Shown in pieces: positions 7,916 through 16,024 of a stretch of DNA of 36,831 bases (positions are counted from its first letter, which is position 1; every line of letters begins with the position of its first letter). The stretch is from contig JACQXP010000125.1 of NCBI GenBank assembly GCA_016208645.1, forward strand, positions 1 to 36,831. Direction: 5' to 3'. The notes beneath the pieces are model-generated. The model saw nothing but the letters and a program-made list of their open reading frames with translations, did not search any database and had not been told where the DNA came from. This stretch comes from Candidatus Methylomirabilota bacterium (lineage in GTDB: Bacteria > Methylomirabilota > Methylomirabilia > Methylomirabilales > 2-02-FULL-66-22). The position numbers and the translations under genes are program-made.

Positions 7916-8007
7916 GCTGGTGGATCGGTGGATGGGTGGATTCGTGAGTGATGAACGCCGCAGGCCGATTTCCTGAACCACGGATTCACCAGTCCACGGG
8001 TCCACGC
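7916..8007. repeat. Inverted GTGGA-word repeat upstream of lpxB
   Basis: Left arm about 7916-7947 is a run of GTGGATC / GTGGATG / GTGGATTCGTG words. Right arm 7977-8007 (CCACGGATTCACC, AGTCCACGGG, TCCACGC) is the approximate reverse complement. The loop is about 30 bases. The right arm is open in the lpxB frame, which would give an artificial N-terminal extension if lpxB were started at 7948. Confidence 0.7.
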
Positions 8008-9162
8008 ATGCATGGGTCGCCCGCCGGGCCCCGGATCCTGATCGTGGCGGGGGAGGCCTCGGGCGATCTGCACGGCGCGCGCCTGGTGGCAGCGCTCCGG
8101 CGACTGGCCCCAGAGCTCACCCTGGAGGGCATGGGTGGGGGACAGATGCGGGACGCCGGCGTGCACCTTTTGGCCGACGCCGGCGACACCGCCGTGGTGG
8201 GGCTCACCGAGCTGTGGGAGAAGCGGCGGGCCCTGCGGGATGCGCTCCGGCGCCTGCGCCAGCACCTGGCGACCGCTCGTCCTGCCCTGCTGATCTGCAT
8301 CGACTTCCCGGACTTCAACCTCCTGCTGGCGCGCACGGCTCGTCGCCTCCGCATCCCGGTTTGCTACTTCATCAGCCCGCAGGTCTGGGCATGGCGACGC
8401 GGCCGGATCCGGACGATCCGCCGTCTCGTGCGGAAGATGCTCGTCCTGTTCCCGTTCGAGGAAGCCATGTACCAGAAGGCCGGCGTGGACGTGACGTTCG
8501 TGGGGCATCCCCTCCTGGACGCACTGGCCGACGTGCCGCCGCGAGAGGCCTGCCGGGCGGCGCTGGGCGTCGCGAGCCCCTGCCCGGTCCTGGGACTGCT
8601 GCCCGGCAGCCGTGAGGCGGAGATCCGGCGCCACCTGCCGCTGCTCTTGGGGGCGGCGGCCCGCCTGGCCGGGGGTCGTCCCGATCTGCGGCTGCTCCTG
8701 GGGCTGGCGCCCTCGCTGGATGACCGGGCGGTCGAGGCGGCGGTGGCGGCCTCGGGGATCCGGCCGACGATCATCCAGGGACGGACCCCCGAGCTGATCC
8801 GTGCGGCCGATCTGGTCCTGGCGGTGTCGGGGACGGTGACCCTCGAGGCCGCCATCCTGGGAACGCCCATGGTCATCACGTATCGCGTGGGGACGCTCTC
8901 CTGGGCTCTCGGGCGACTCCTGGTCCGGGTGCGGTTCATCGGGCTGCCGAACCTGGTGGCGGACGAGGGCATTGTCCCGGAGCTGATTCAGTTCGCGGCC
9001 ACGCCGGAGCGACTGGCCCTCACCGCGGCGGCGATCCTGGAATCGCCCGAGCGCCAGGCCCGGATGCGGGCGGCTCTGGCCGAGGTCCGGACGCGGCTGG
9101 GGGCACCGGGAGCCGCGGAACGCGCCGCCCGGGAAGTTCTGGCGCTGCTCCCAGCTTCGTGA
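8008..9162 (+). CDS. lpxB: LpxB, lipid A disaccharide synthase
   Basis: LpxB condenses UDP-2,3-diacylglucosamine with lipid X to form lipid A disaccharide phosphate on the inner face of the cytoplasmic membrane (GT19). From the ATG at 8008 it has 384 residues. I prefer this start because the conserved opening RILIVAGEASGDLHGA then begins at residue 9; the frame is open 20 codons further upstream, but that stretch is the arm of a repeat. GEASGD is residues 15-20. Further signatures are YFISPQVWAWRRGR, FVGHPLLD, LGLLPGSREAEIRRHLPLLL and SGTVTLEAAILGTPMVI with a following YRV. The next gene starts 16 bases after the stop. Confidence 0.95.
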   Translation: MHGSPAGPRILIVAGEASGDLHGARLVAALRRLAPELTLEGMGGGQMRDAGVHLLADAGDTAVVGLTELWEKRRALRDALRRLRQHLATARPALLICIDFPDFNLLLARTARRLRIPVCYFISPQVWAWRRGRIRTIRRLVRKMLVLFPFEEAMYQKAGVDVTFVGHPLLDALADVPPREACRAALGVASPCPVLGLLPGSREAEIRRHLPLLLGAAARLAGGRPDLRLLLGLAPSLDDRAVEAAVAASGIRPTIIQGRTPELIRAADLVLAVSGTVTLEAAILGTPMVITYRVGTLSWALGRLLVRVRFIGLPNLVADEGIVPELIQFAATPERLALTAAAILESPERQARMRAALAEVRTRLGAPGAAERAAREVLALLPAS

Positions 9163-9178
9163 GGGTCACAGCATCGCC

Positions 9179-9856
9179 ATGAGCAGACACTGGCGTTCCC
9201 CTCGAGATTGGCCGATCAGCCTGACCCTGGGCCCCTGGCTTGCCAGCCACCTGATGCGGATCGGCATGGCCACCCTTCGCCGCTCGGATGTGGGGCGCCA
9301 GCATCCGGAGGCCTGCTGGGCCAGGGGGGAGCGGATCGTCGTGGCCTTCTGGCACGGGCGGCTCCTGATGATGCCGTTCGCCTCTCCTGGACTGCGGGCC
9401 ACGGTCCTCATCAGCCAGCACCGGGACGGCGAGTACATCACGCGGATCGCCGAACGGCTGGGCTTCACGGTGGTGCGGGGATCGGCCACGCGCGGCGGGG
9501 CCCACGCCTTCAAACAGCTCCTCCGGAGCTTGCGACATGGCAGCCACGTGGGCATCACCCCCGACGGGCCGAAAGGGCCGCGGCAGCGGGTGAAATCCGG
9601 CGTCGTTGAATTGGCGCGCCTGTCGGGGATGCCCATTCTGCCAGTCGCCTTCGGGGCGTGGCCCCGGACGATCCTGAAGAGCTGGGACCAGTTCCTGGTC
9701 CCCTATCCCTTCAGCCGCGGGGTCTACGTCTGGGGCGAGCCCATCTACGTGCCGGCGGATGCCGACAAAGCCGCAGTGGAGAAGTTCCAGTCCCTGCTGG
9801 CCGAACGACTGGACGCCCTGGTTGCGGAGGCGGACACGCGGGCCGCAAACGGATGA
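9179..9856 (+). CDS. DUF374 lysophospholipid-acyltransferase-like protein
   Basis: The 225-residue product matches the DUF374 family within the lysophospholipid acyltransferase superfamily, often found in lipid A gene clusters. Diagnostic stretches are VVAFWHGRLLMMP (about residue 55), ISQHRDGEYI, VVRGSATRGGAHA and GITPDGPKGPRQRVKSG. No separate HX4D motif in its usual setting was seen; the His-Asp pair in QHRDGE probably takes its place. A role in acylating lipid A or a lysolipid is inferred from context. It closes the first half of the cluster and is followed by a strong hairpin. Confidence 0.85.
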   Translation: MSRHWRSPRDWPISLTLGPWLASHLMRIGMATLRRSDVGRQHPEACWARGERIVVAFWHGRLLMMPFASPGLRATVLISQHRDGEYITRIAERLGFTVVRGSATRGGAHAFKQLLRSLRHGSHVGITPDGPKGPRQRVKSGVVELARLSGMPILPVAFGAWPRTILKSWDQFLVPYPFSRGVYVWGEPIYVPADADKAAVEKFQSLLAERLDALVAEADTRAANG

Positions 9857-9867
9857 AACGCGTTCGG

Positions 9868-9915
9868 GGCACCCACGCCATTGCGGTGGATCCCCACCGC
9901 CGTGGCGTGGGTGCC
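9868..9915 (+). terminator. Long perfect hairpin with T-run between the DUF374 gene and waaA
   Basis: Outer arms 9868-9880 and 9903-9915 (13 bp) and inner arms 9883-9889 and 9894-9900 (7 bp) are fully complementary, with a four-base loop. A further GTTCGG/CCGAAC pair (9862-9867 with 9924-9929) extends the stem, and a run of T follows at 9930-9935. This looks like an intrinsic terminator or attenuator in the middle of the lipid A block. It would separate waaA-lpxK expression from the upstream genes, or reduce it. I saw no clear promoter between it and waaA. Confidence 0.7.
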
Positions 9916-9941
9916 GCGAACCACCGAACTTTTTTGGAAGC

Positions 9942-11210
9942 ATGATGTACTGGCTCTACAGCCTCGGGCTCGGTGCCTTCTTCCTGGGGGGACTGCCGGT
10001 CTTCATGGCCCAGGCGATCCTGCGGGGAAAGTACCGCCGGGGCCTGCCCGAGCGGTTGGGGCGGGTCCCGGCCTGGGCAGGACTGGTGCCGCCCGTCTGG
10101 CTGCATGCGGTCTCCGTGGGTGAGGTCATGGCGGCCATCCCGCTGGCGCGGGAGCTGGCGGGGCGTCGGCCGGACCTCCCGCTCCTGGTCTCCACGGTCA
10201 CGGACACCGGCCGCGCCGTGGCGGAGCAGCGGCTGCCGGCCAAGCAGTTCGTCTTTTTTCCCGTGGATCTCGGGTGGGCCGTCGAGCCGGCGCTGGACCG
10301 GCTCCGCCCGCGGATCGTGCTGCTCACCGAGACGGAGATCTGGCCGAATTTCATCCGTGCCTGCGGGGCCCGTGGCGTCCCCGTGGTGCTGATCAATGGC
10401 CGGATCTCCCCGCGCTCTTATCCCCGCTATCGTCGGGTGCGCCGGCTCTTTGCGCAGGTGCTCCGGGGGATCCGGCTCTTTTGCATGCAGACCGCGCAGG
10501 ATGCGGAGCGGATCCTGCTCTTGGGCGCGCCCGCAGATCGCGTTCGGGTCGTGGGCAACCTGAAATATGATCTCCCCACCCTGGGCGCGGCGCCGGATGT
10601 AGCGGGCGTGCGAGCGCGGCTCGCCCTCTCGCCGGACCGGCGGCTCATCGTGGCCGGGAGCACCCACCGGGGCGAGGATGAGGTCCTCCTGGAGGTCTTC
10701 CGGGACCTCCGCCGCTCCCGAGAAGACCTGTGCCTCCTGCTCGCGCCGCGGCATCCAGAGCGGCTGGACGAGGTGGAGCGGCTCGTCCGACGGGCGGGGC
10801 TGACCTGGGTTCGCCGCAGCCAGTTGCCGGCGAAACCTTTGGACGGAGCCTCAGTCATCCTCCTGGACACCATGGGGGAACTGGCGCTCCTGTATGCCGC
10901 TGCAACAGTGGTGTTCATCGGGGGCAGCCTGATCCCTCACGGGGGGCAGAACATGCTCGAGCCGGCGGCTGTCGGGCGCCCCGTCCTCCACGGTCCCCAC
11001 ATGGGCAACTTCGCCGAGATGCGGGATCTGTTCCGGCAGGCGGGGGCGGCCATCCAGGTGGAGGATGGGATCGGCCTCGGCGAGAAGCTGGCGGCGCTTT
11101 TGGATGATCCGGCGCGGGCCGACCGGATGGGGAAGGCGGGCCGCCAGATCGTGGAGACCCACCGGGGCGCCGGTCACCGGACCCTGGACCTGCTGGAGGC
11201 GCTCTTGTGA
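9942..11210 (+). CDS. waaA: WaaA (KdtA), Kdo transferase
   Basis: WaaA transfers Kdo from CMP-Kdo to lipid IVA at the inner membrane (GT30). The 422-residue product begins MMYWLYSLGLGAFFLGG, the usual N-terminal membrane anchor. I start at the ATG at 9942, after GGAAG, because the open frame further upstream crosses the hairpin and T-run. The catalytic Glu is in LHAVSVGEV (about residue 60). LLTETEIWPNFIRACGARG, VGNLKYD, GSTHRGEDE and GGSLIPHGGQNMLEPAA are family motifs. lpxK begins within the final four bases (GTGA overlap), so the two are translationally coupled. Confidence 0.95.
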   Translation: MMYWLYSLGLGAFFLGGLPVFMAQAILRGKYRRGLPERLGRVPAWAGLVPPVWLHAVSVGEVMAAIPLARELAGRRPDLPLLVSTVTDTGRAVAEQRLPAKQFVFFPVDLGWAVEPALDRLRPRIVLLTETEIWPNFIRACGARGVPVVLINGRISPRSYPRYRRVRRLFAQVLRGIRLFCMQTAQDAERILLLGAPADRVRVVGNLKYDLPTLGAAPDVAGVRARLALSPDRRLIVAGSTHRGEDEVLLEVFRDLRRSREDLCLLLAPRHPERLDEVERLVRRAGLTWVRRSQLPAKPLDGASVILLDTMGELALLYAAATVVFIGGSLIPHGGQNMLEPAAVGRPVLHGPHMGNFAEMRDLFRQAGAAIQVEDGIGLGEKLAALLDDPARADRMGKAGRQIVETHRGAGHRTLDLLEALL

Positions 11211-12346
11211 GCCTGGGCGCCGCCCTCCGAAGCTACTCCCTGGGGGCGATGCAGGCGGGGCAGCCGACGCCGGGCCAGCGCGCCTGGCGCCTCGTGTTGA
11301 CGGCCGCAGCGGCCGGATATCGCGCAGGCGTCGGCGTGCGCGCGTGGGCCTTCGCCTCGGGGCTGCGGGGCGTCCGGCGCCTGCCCTGCCCGGTCATCTG
11401 CGTCGGCAACCTGACCGTGGGGGGAAGCGGGAAGACCCCGTGCACGATCGCCCTGGCGCGCTGGTTCCGCGCCCGGGGCCGGGCCGTCGGGATCCTGCTC
11501 CGCGGGTACGGAGGCCGGGAGTCCGGGGTGAGGGTGGCGGCGGACGATCGCGGGGTTTCCGCCCGATGGGAATCGGTGGGTGACGAGGCCATCCTGCTGG
11601 CGCGGCGGCTGCCCGGCGTCCCGGTCGTCGTGGGCGCCGACCGCTTCCGGGCCGGCCAGGAGGCCCTGCGGCGGTTTCGACCGGATGTCCTGCTGCTCGA
11701 CGACGGGTTTCAGCACCGGCAACTGCATCGCGACCTGGATCTCGTCATGGTGGATGCGACTGATCCGTTCGGCGGCGGGTGGCTCTTGCCGCGGGGACGG
11801 CTGCGGGAGCCCGTCGTGGGGCTTCGCCGCGCTCACGCGGTGATCCTGAGCCGGACGGATCAGGCCCCGGACCTCGCCAGTCTCCGGCGGTGCCTGGAGC
11901 AGATCGTTCCCGGCGCGCCCCAGATCCTCACGCGCCATCGCCCGTCCCGTCTGGCCGATCTGGGGGGCGGCGAGGAACATCCGCTGGAATGGCTGGCGGG
12001 CCGCCGGATCCTGGCGGTCTGCGGCATCGCCAATCCCGGGGGGCTTCACCGGACGCTCACGGACCTCGGGGCGATGCTGGTCGGGACGGCGGTGTTTCCC
12101 GATCACCATCCCTATGGGCCAGCGGATCTGCTCCGGGTGGATCGGATGGCCCGGGAGGGGCGCGCCGAGCTCGTCGTCACCACGGAGAAGGACGCGATCC
12201 GGATGCCGGCGCCGCAGGCGGTCCCGCACGGGGCCGGGACGCCGGGCCGGCCGATGCTGGTGCTCCAGGTGGAGCTGGAGGTCACCGAGGGAGCGGAATC
12301 GCTCGAGCGGCTGCTGATGGGGTGCGGGGGAGGGGGACGTGGCTGA
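11207..12346 (+). CDS. lpxK: LpxK, tetraacyldisaccharide 4'-kinase
   Basis: LpxK phosphorylates the 4' position of lipid A disaccharide phosphate with ATP, giving lipid IVA. The 379-residue protein has the Walker A loop GNLTVGGSGKTP at residues 67-78, LRGYGGR, and DDGFQHRQLHRDLDLVMVDA, the signature region of the family. Near the C-terminus are FPDHHPY and VTTEKDAIRMP. The GTG start overlaps the waaA stop, and its own end overlaps the next gene by eight bases. N-terminal residues 1-35 are less conserved; the start is fixed mainly by the overlap. Confidence 0.95.
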   Translation: MSLGAALRSYSLGAMQAGQPTPGQRAWRLVLTAAAAGYRAGVGVRAWAFASGLRGVRRLPCPVICVGNLTVGGSGKTPCTIALARWFRARGRAVGILLRGYGGRESGVRVAADDRGVSARWESVGDEAILLARRLPGVPVVVGADRFRAGQEALRRFRPDVLLLDDGFQHRQLHRDLDLVMVDATDPFGGGWLLPRGRLREPVVGLRRAHAVILSRTDQAPDLASLRRCLEQIVPGAPQILTRHRPSRLADLGGGEEHPLEWLAGRRILAVCGIANPGGLHRTLTDLGAMLVGTAVFPDHHPYGPADLLRVDRMAREGRAELVVTTEKDAIRMPAPQAVPHGAGTPGRPMLVLQVELEVTEGAESLERLLMGCGGGGRG

Positions 12347-13322
12347 GCGGTCCCGCTGGAGCCCGGCGGCGCTCCTGGAATGGGGACTGGTCGTGTGTCT
12401 TGCCAGGACGTTCGCCTGGCTGCCGGAATCGGCGGCGTATGCCCTGGGGGTGGGGGCGGGCCGCCTGGCCTTCCGGCTGGACGGGAGACATCGCGCCATC
12501 ACCGTGGAGAATCTCGCCCGGGCCTTTCCGGGCAAGTTCTCCCCCCCAGAGGTCGAGGCGCTGGCGCGGGCCGTGTTCGAGAACCTGGGACGGACGGCCG
12601 TGGACGTGGCGCGCTCGGACCGCCTCCTGCGCGGGTCGAGCCCGGAGGCCGTGCGTATTGACGGCCTGGCCCGGTTGCAGGAGGCCCGGCGGCGCGGCAA
12701 GGGGGTTCTCGTGATCACGGCCCACCTCGGTCCTTGGGAGCTTTTGCCTGTCATCATGGCCACTCGCTATGGGCCGGGCCATATGGTGGCCAGGCCTCTG
12801 GACAATCCCAGATTGGACGATCTGCTCACAGCCCTGCGGGAGCGGGGGGGAAATCGGGTCATCCGGAAGCGCGACGCGATCCTGGCGGTCCTCCCGATCC
12901 TCCGCCGCGGCGAGATGGTGGGCATTCTGATCGACCAGCACATCAGCGAGAAGGATGGGGTCGTCGTTCCCTTCTTCGGTCGCCCCGCCTCAACCGTCTT
13001 TGCGCCGGCCCTCCTGGCCTTGCGGTCGGGGGCGGCCGTCCTGCCCGCGGGCATCATCCGGGAGGGACGGGGGCGATACCGGGTCCGGGTCGCGGAAGAG
13101 GTGCCCGTGCGGCGGAGCGGAGACTTGAGGGCCGACCTGGTGGAGAACACGGCACGGTTCACGGCGGCCATCGAGGCGTTCATCCGGGTGCATCCGGATC
13201 AGTGGTTCTGGGTGCACCGGCGGTGGAAGACGCAGCTCCCGCTGGATCCGAAACTGGAAACTGGAAATCGGAAACTGGATGCGGACCCGGAACGTGTCGG
13301 AAGCGTCTCCGAGACAGACTAA
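12339..13322 (+). CDS. LpxL/HtrB-like late lipid A acyltransferase
   Basis: The 327-residue protein belongs to the LpxL/LpxM family, which adds secondary acyl chains to Kdo2-lipid A. The catalytic motif is His129-X4-Glu134 (AHLGPWE), the HX4(D/E) type seen in LpxL. VENLARAFPGK, IDQHISEKDGVVVPFFG and HPDQWFWVHRRWKT are typical. The GTG start has AGGGGGAC upstream and overlaps lpxK. The end is unusual: the domain finishes at WVHRRWKTQ, and the remaining 20-odd residues (including LETGNRKLD) are encoded by an AAACTGG-word array (13245-13279), so the native stop codon appears to have been displaced. Confidence 0.92.
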   Translation: MAERSRWSPAALLEWGLVVCLARTFAWLPESAAYALGVGAGRLAFRLDGRHRAITVENLARAFPGKFSPPEVEALARAVFENLGRTAVDVARSDRLLRGSSPEAVRIDGLARLQEARRRGKGVLVITAHLGPWELLPVIMATRYGPGHMVARPLDNPRLDDLLTALRERGGNRVIRKRDAILAVLPILRRGEMVGILIDQHISEKDGVVVPFFGRPASTVFAPALLALRSGAAVLPAGIIREGRGRYRVRVAEEVPVRRSGDLRADLVENTARFTAAIEAFIRVHPDQWFWVHRRWKTQLPLDPKLETGNRKLDADPERVGSVSETD

Positions 13323-13353
13323 GGTCCGCTCCCGAGCCCCAATTTCCAGTCAG
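13245..13353. repeat. AAACTGG-word array at the 3' end of the acyltransferase gene
   Basis: Positions 13245-13279 hold four imperfect GAAACTG / GAAATCG words. A short opposite arm (13340-13353, CAATTTCCAGTCAG) complements part of them. The left arm lies inside the coding frame of the acyltransferase and the right arm lies before gmhB, so the element straddles the end of the gene. Confidence 0.65.
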
Positions 13354-13369
13354 CAACGACACCGGCGCC

Positions 13370-14020
13370 ATGAATCTTTTTGATGCCTCTCTCGGCTCTC
13401 GGCTCTCGACTCGCGGCTCTCCGGCGGCGTTCCTGGACCGCGACGGCACGGTCATCGAGGATCTCGGCTATCTGGGCGATCCAGCAGGGATCCGGTTCAT
13501 CCCGGGCGCGCTGGAGGCCCTGCGGGCCCTCCGGCGCGCGGGGTTCCGGCTGGTCCTGGTGACGAACCAGGCCGGTGTGGCGCGAGGCCTGATCAGCGAG
13601 GCGGACGTTCGCCGGGTCAACGGCCGTCTGGCGGGCCTCCTGGCCGAGGCGGGAATTCCCCTCGACGGGATCTACTACTGTCCGCACCATCCGGAATACG
13701 GGCCGCCGGAATACCGGCGCGACTGCGACTGCCGCAAGCCGCGGCCGGGGATGATTCGGCAGGCCGTTCGCGACCTCGGGCTGGATCCCGCACGGTCGGT
13801 GGTCATCGGGGACCACGTCAGCGATGCCCTGCTGGCCCAGGCGTTCCCCGGGATGCGGGGGATCCTGCTGCGCACCGGGCACGGTGCCGAGCAGTGGCAG
13901 AAGATCCAGCAGGGTGAGCTGGCGCGCCCGGAACACGTTGCGGATGATCTCCGGGTGGCCGTGGAATGGTTCCTGGCCCGGGCAGGAGGGCAGGATGTCG
14001 TCGGTTCCCATCCGGCTTGA
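13370..14020 (+). CDS. gmhB: GmhB, D,D-heptose 1,7-bisphosphate phosphatase
   Basis: GmhB removes the C7 phosphate from D-glycero-D-manno-heptose 1,7-bisphosphate on the way to ADP-heptose for the inner core. This HAD-family protein (216 residues) has the nucleophile and acid pair Asp23/Asp25 in FLDRDGTVIED, LVTNQAGVARGL, and a zinc site with Cys104, His106, Cys119 and Cys121 (CPHHPEYG ... CDCRKPRPG). Homologues start only a few residues before the FLDRDGT motif. Here the first 20 or so residues (MNLFDASLGSRLSTRGSP) are translated from a repeat array at 13387-13422. No ATG, GTG or TTG lies between the array and the motif, so the extension seems required. The heptosyltransferase start overlaps its end. 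Confidence 0.93.
   Translation: MNLFDASLGSRLSTRGSPAAFLDRDGTVIEDLGYLGDPAGIRFIPGALEALRALRRAGFRLVLVTNQAGVARGLISEADVRRVNGRLAGLLAEAGIPLDGIYYCPHHPEYGPPEYRRDCDCRKPRPGMIRQAVRDLGLDPARSVVIGDHVSDALLAQAFPGMRGILLRTGHGAEQWQKIQQGELARPEHVADDLRVAVEWFLARAGGQDVVGSHPA
13387..13422. repeat. GAGCCGAGA-word array inside gmhB (family F, copy 2, reversed)
   Basis: Read on the minus strand this is GAGAGCCGCGAG / TCGAGAGCC / GAGAGCCGAGAG, nearly identical to the array at 3422-3488. It is in frame with gmhB and encodes about 12 of the residues preceding the catalytic motif. Confidence 0.75.
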
Positions 14021-15083
14021 CGGCGCCCGGCGAATCCTGCTGGTCAAGCCGAGCGCCCTGGGCGATGTGATCCACGCCCTCCCCGTGGCGGCCACCCTCC
14101 GCCGCCGCTACCCGAATATTCGCCTGGACTGGCTCGTCGAAGAAGAAGCGGCAGACCTCGTCACGGGACACCCCGCTCTGAGCGGGGTCGTGGTGTCGGG
14201 AAGGCGACGGTGGCTGCGGCAGCTCCGGAATCCGGTGGAGATCCCCCGAACGCTGATGGAGGCGAGACGCTTCGCCGCGGATCTCCGGCGCCGGCGCTAC
14301 GGCGCGGTGCTGGACCTCCAGGGACTGTTCAAGAGCGCGCTTTACGTCCTGGCGACCGGGGCTCCCATCCGGGTCGGCTTTGCCGAGGGGCGGGAGGGGG
14401 CGACGCGGGTCCTCACGCATCGGGTCGTGGCGCCGCCCCAGCCGGTGCACGCGGTGGACCGGTACCTGGCGCTGGCCGCGGCCGTGGATGCGACCGAGCC
14501 GGTTCGCGAGTTCCACATCGCCCTGGGTCCGGAGGATCTGGCCGCGGCGAGATCCCACCTGGCGGCTTGCCGGGTACCCCCTGGGTGCCCATGCGTCGTG
14601 TTGCACCCGGCGGCCCGCTGGCGCACCAAGCTGTGGGAGGTGGAGCGATGGCGCGAACTGGCGGCGTCGCTCCTGGCGGAAGGGATGGGGGTGATCCTCA
14701 CCGGCAGCCGGCAGGATGAGGCGTTGGCGGCGACGATCGTGACCGGCCTTTCCCCGCCGCCCGTGTCGCTGGTGGGGCGACTGTCCTTGAAGCAGCTTGT
14801 GGCCGTCCTTCGGGATGTGGACCTCATGATCACGGTGGACTCGGGCCCCATGCACATGGCTGCCGCGGTGGGGACCCCGGTCGTGGCCCTGTTCGGCCCC
14901 ACCGATCCGCGGCGCACGGGACCGCTGGGGCCGGGGGCCGTCCTGCGGCGCGAGCTGCCCTGCAGCCCCTGCCTGCGGCGAGGCTGCCAGATCGCGGACA
15001 CCTATCGCTGCATGCGCGATCTCGGCGTCGCCGAGGTCCTGCAGGCGAGCCGAGAGCTTCTCCGCACCCGTGCCCGACTCTGA
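13995..15083 (+). CDS. Lipopolysaccharide heptosyltransferase (GT9 family)
   Basis: This is a 362-residue ADP-heptose:LPS heptosyltransferase of the WaaC/WaaF type, which adds L,D-heptose to Kdo or to heptose I at the inner membrane. The N-terminus carries ILLVKPSALGDVIHALPVA, and the C-terminal donor-binding half carries TVDSGPMHMAAAVGTPVVAL followed by FGPTDPRRTGP. The ATG at 13995 follows GGCAGGAGGG and overlaps gmhB by 26 bases, which supports coupling of heptose synthesis with its transfer. Sequence alone does not settle WaaC against WaaF. A Cys-rich segment near the end (CSPCLRRGCQ, then CM) is common in GT9 proteins of this kind. Confidence 0.9.
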   Translation: MSSVPIRLDGARRILLVKPSALGDVIHALPVAATLRRRYPNIRLDWLVEEEAADLVTGHPALSGVVVSGRRRWLRQLRNPVEIPRTLMEARRFAADLRRRRYGAVLDLQGLFKSALYVLATGAPIRVGFAEGREGATRVLTHRVVAPPQPVHAVDRYLALAAAVDATEPVREFHIALGPEDLAAARSHLAACRVPPGCPCVVLHPAARWRTKLWEVERWRELAASLLAEGMGVILTGSRQDEALAATIVTGLSPPPVSLVGRLSLKQLVAVLRDVDLMITVDSGPMHMAAAVGTPVVALFGPTDPRRTGPLGPGAVLRRELPCSPCLRRGCQIADTYRCMRDLGVAEVLQASRELLRTRARL

Positions 15084-16024
15084 TGAAACCGCAAATGAAC
15101 GCAAATAGACGCAAATGGTTCTCTCGGGCGGGCTCTCAGACAAAGAGGTCATCATTTGCGTTCATTCGCGTTTATTTGCGGTTGCATTTGGTTTTGATCG
15201 CGGTGCTGGTTTTCTTGGGACACGCATGGGCGGGGCAGGCGGCCGAGATGGAGCGCCTCTACCGCGAGGGCGAACGGTTGGTCTATGACGTGAGCTGGCT
15301 GGGGATCAAGGGGGGGCAGGCCACGCTCGAAGTCCGGGGCGTGGTCCAGCTCGACGGCCAGCGGGCGTACCACGTGGTGACGACGGCGACCTCGGGTCCC
15401 GTGCTGTCCAAGATCTACCGGGTGGACGACCGGACCGAATCCTACATCGCGCTCCACCCGATGCGGGCGCTGCGGTTCGAGAAGCACCTGCGGGAGGGCC
15501 GCTACCGGCACAGCAGCCAGACGGAGTTCGACCACGAAAAGGGCCGGGCGAGCTTCCGGTACCTGGATTTCAGCCGGGTGCCGCGGGAGGTCTCGCGGCT
15601 GGAAGAGGCGGAGCGCTACGGAACGTACGTGAACCAGGAGTTTCCCCTCACCCCCGGTGCCCTGGATGAGCTGTCGGTCCTGTACTACGTGCGGACCCTG
15701 CCCCTGGCCTCCAGCACGACGGTCGTGACCAGCGTGTTTGCCAGCAAGAAGAATTGGGACCTGGAGGTCAAGGTGCTGCGGCGGGAACCCTTGGAGACGG
15801 CCCTGGGCCGCCGAGACACGGTGGTGGTGGAGCCCCTCCTGAAATTCGAGGGGATCTTCCAGCGGAAGGGCCGGATGATCGTCTGGATGACGGACGATGC
15901 GGAGAGGATCCCGGTGCAGATGAAGAGCGAGATCATCATCGGCAGCTTCGTGGCGAGCCTTACCCGGCGGGAGGTCGGGACGCCCCCGCCGCGGCTGGAC
16001 CTTCCGGGAGGGCCAGCCCAATGA
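15083..16024 (+). CDS. DUF3108 secreted protein with repeat-derived N-terminus
   Basis: The mature part matches the DUF3108 family: GERLVYDVSWLGIKGGQATL, YRVDDRTESYIA and VWMTDDAERIPVQMKSEI. These are predicted periplasmic beta-rich proteins, often encoded near LPS or cell-envelope genes, of unknown function. A signal-peptide core (LVLIAVLVFLGHAWAG) lies at residues about 36-51. The ATG at 15083 overlaps the previous stop codon (TGATG), favouring this start. However, the first 33 codons then run through an inverted repeat (15089-15181), giving an odd positively charged leader. TTG at 15176 is an alternative start that would give a conventional signal peptide. The 3' end overlaps the epimerase start by four bases. 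Confidence 0.8.
   Translation: MKPQMNANRRKWFSRAGSQTKRSSFAFIRVYLRLHLVLIAVLVFLGHAWAGQAAEMERLYREGERLVYDVSWLGIKGGQATLEVRGVVQLDGQRAYHVVTTATSGPVLSKIYRVDDRTESYIALHPMRALRFEKHLREGRYRHSSQTEFDHEKGRASFRYLDFSRVPREVSRLEEAERYGTYVNQEFPLTPGALDELSVLYYVRTLPLASSTTVVTSVFASKKNWDLEVKVLRREPLETALGRRDTVVVEPLLKFEGIFQRKGRMIVWMTDDAERIPVQMKSEIIIGSFVASLTRREVGTPPPRLDLPGGPAQ
15089..15181. repeat. Inverted GCAAATGAAC-word repeat (family C, copy 1)
   Basis: Arms 15089-15117 and 15153-15181 are 29 bases each, complementary at 25 positions, with a 35-base loop. Each arm contains three copies of a roughly 10-base word (GCAAATGAAC and variants). The left arm matches 28201-28229 at 25 of 29 bases, with TTCTCT following both copies. 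The whole element is an open frame continuous with the DUF3108 gene. Confidence 0.85.

Noticed and set aside
7948..8007. An earlier lpxB start at 7948
   Set aside because: The extra 20 residues are translated from a GTGGA-word repeat arm; homologues begin near ATG 8008.
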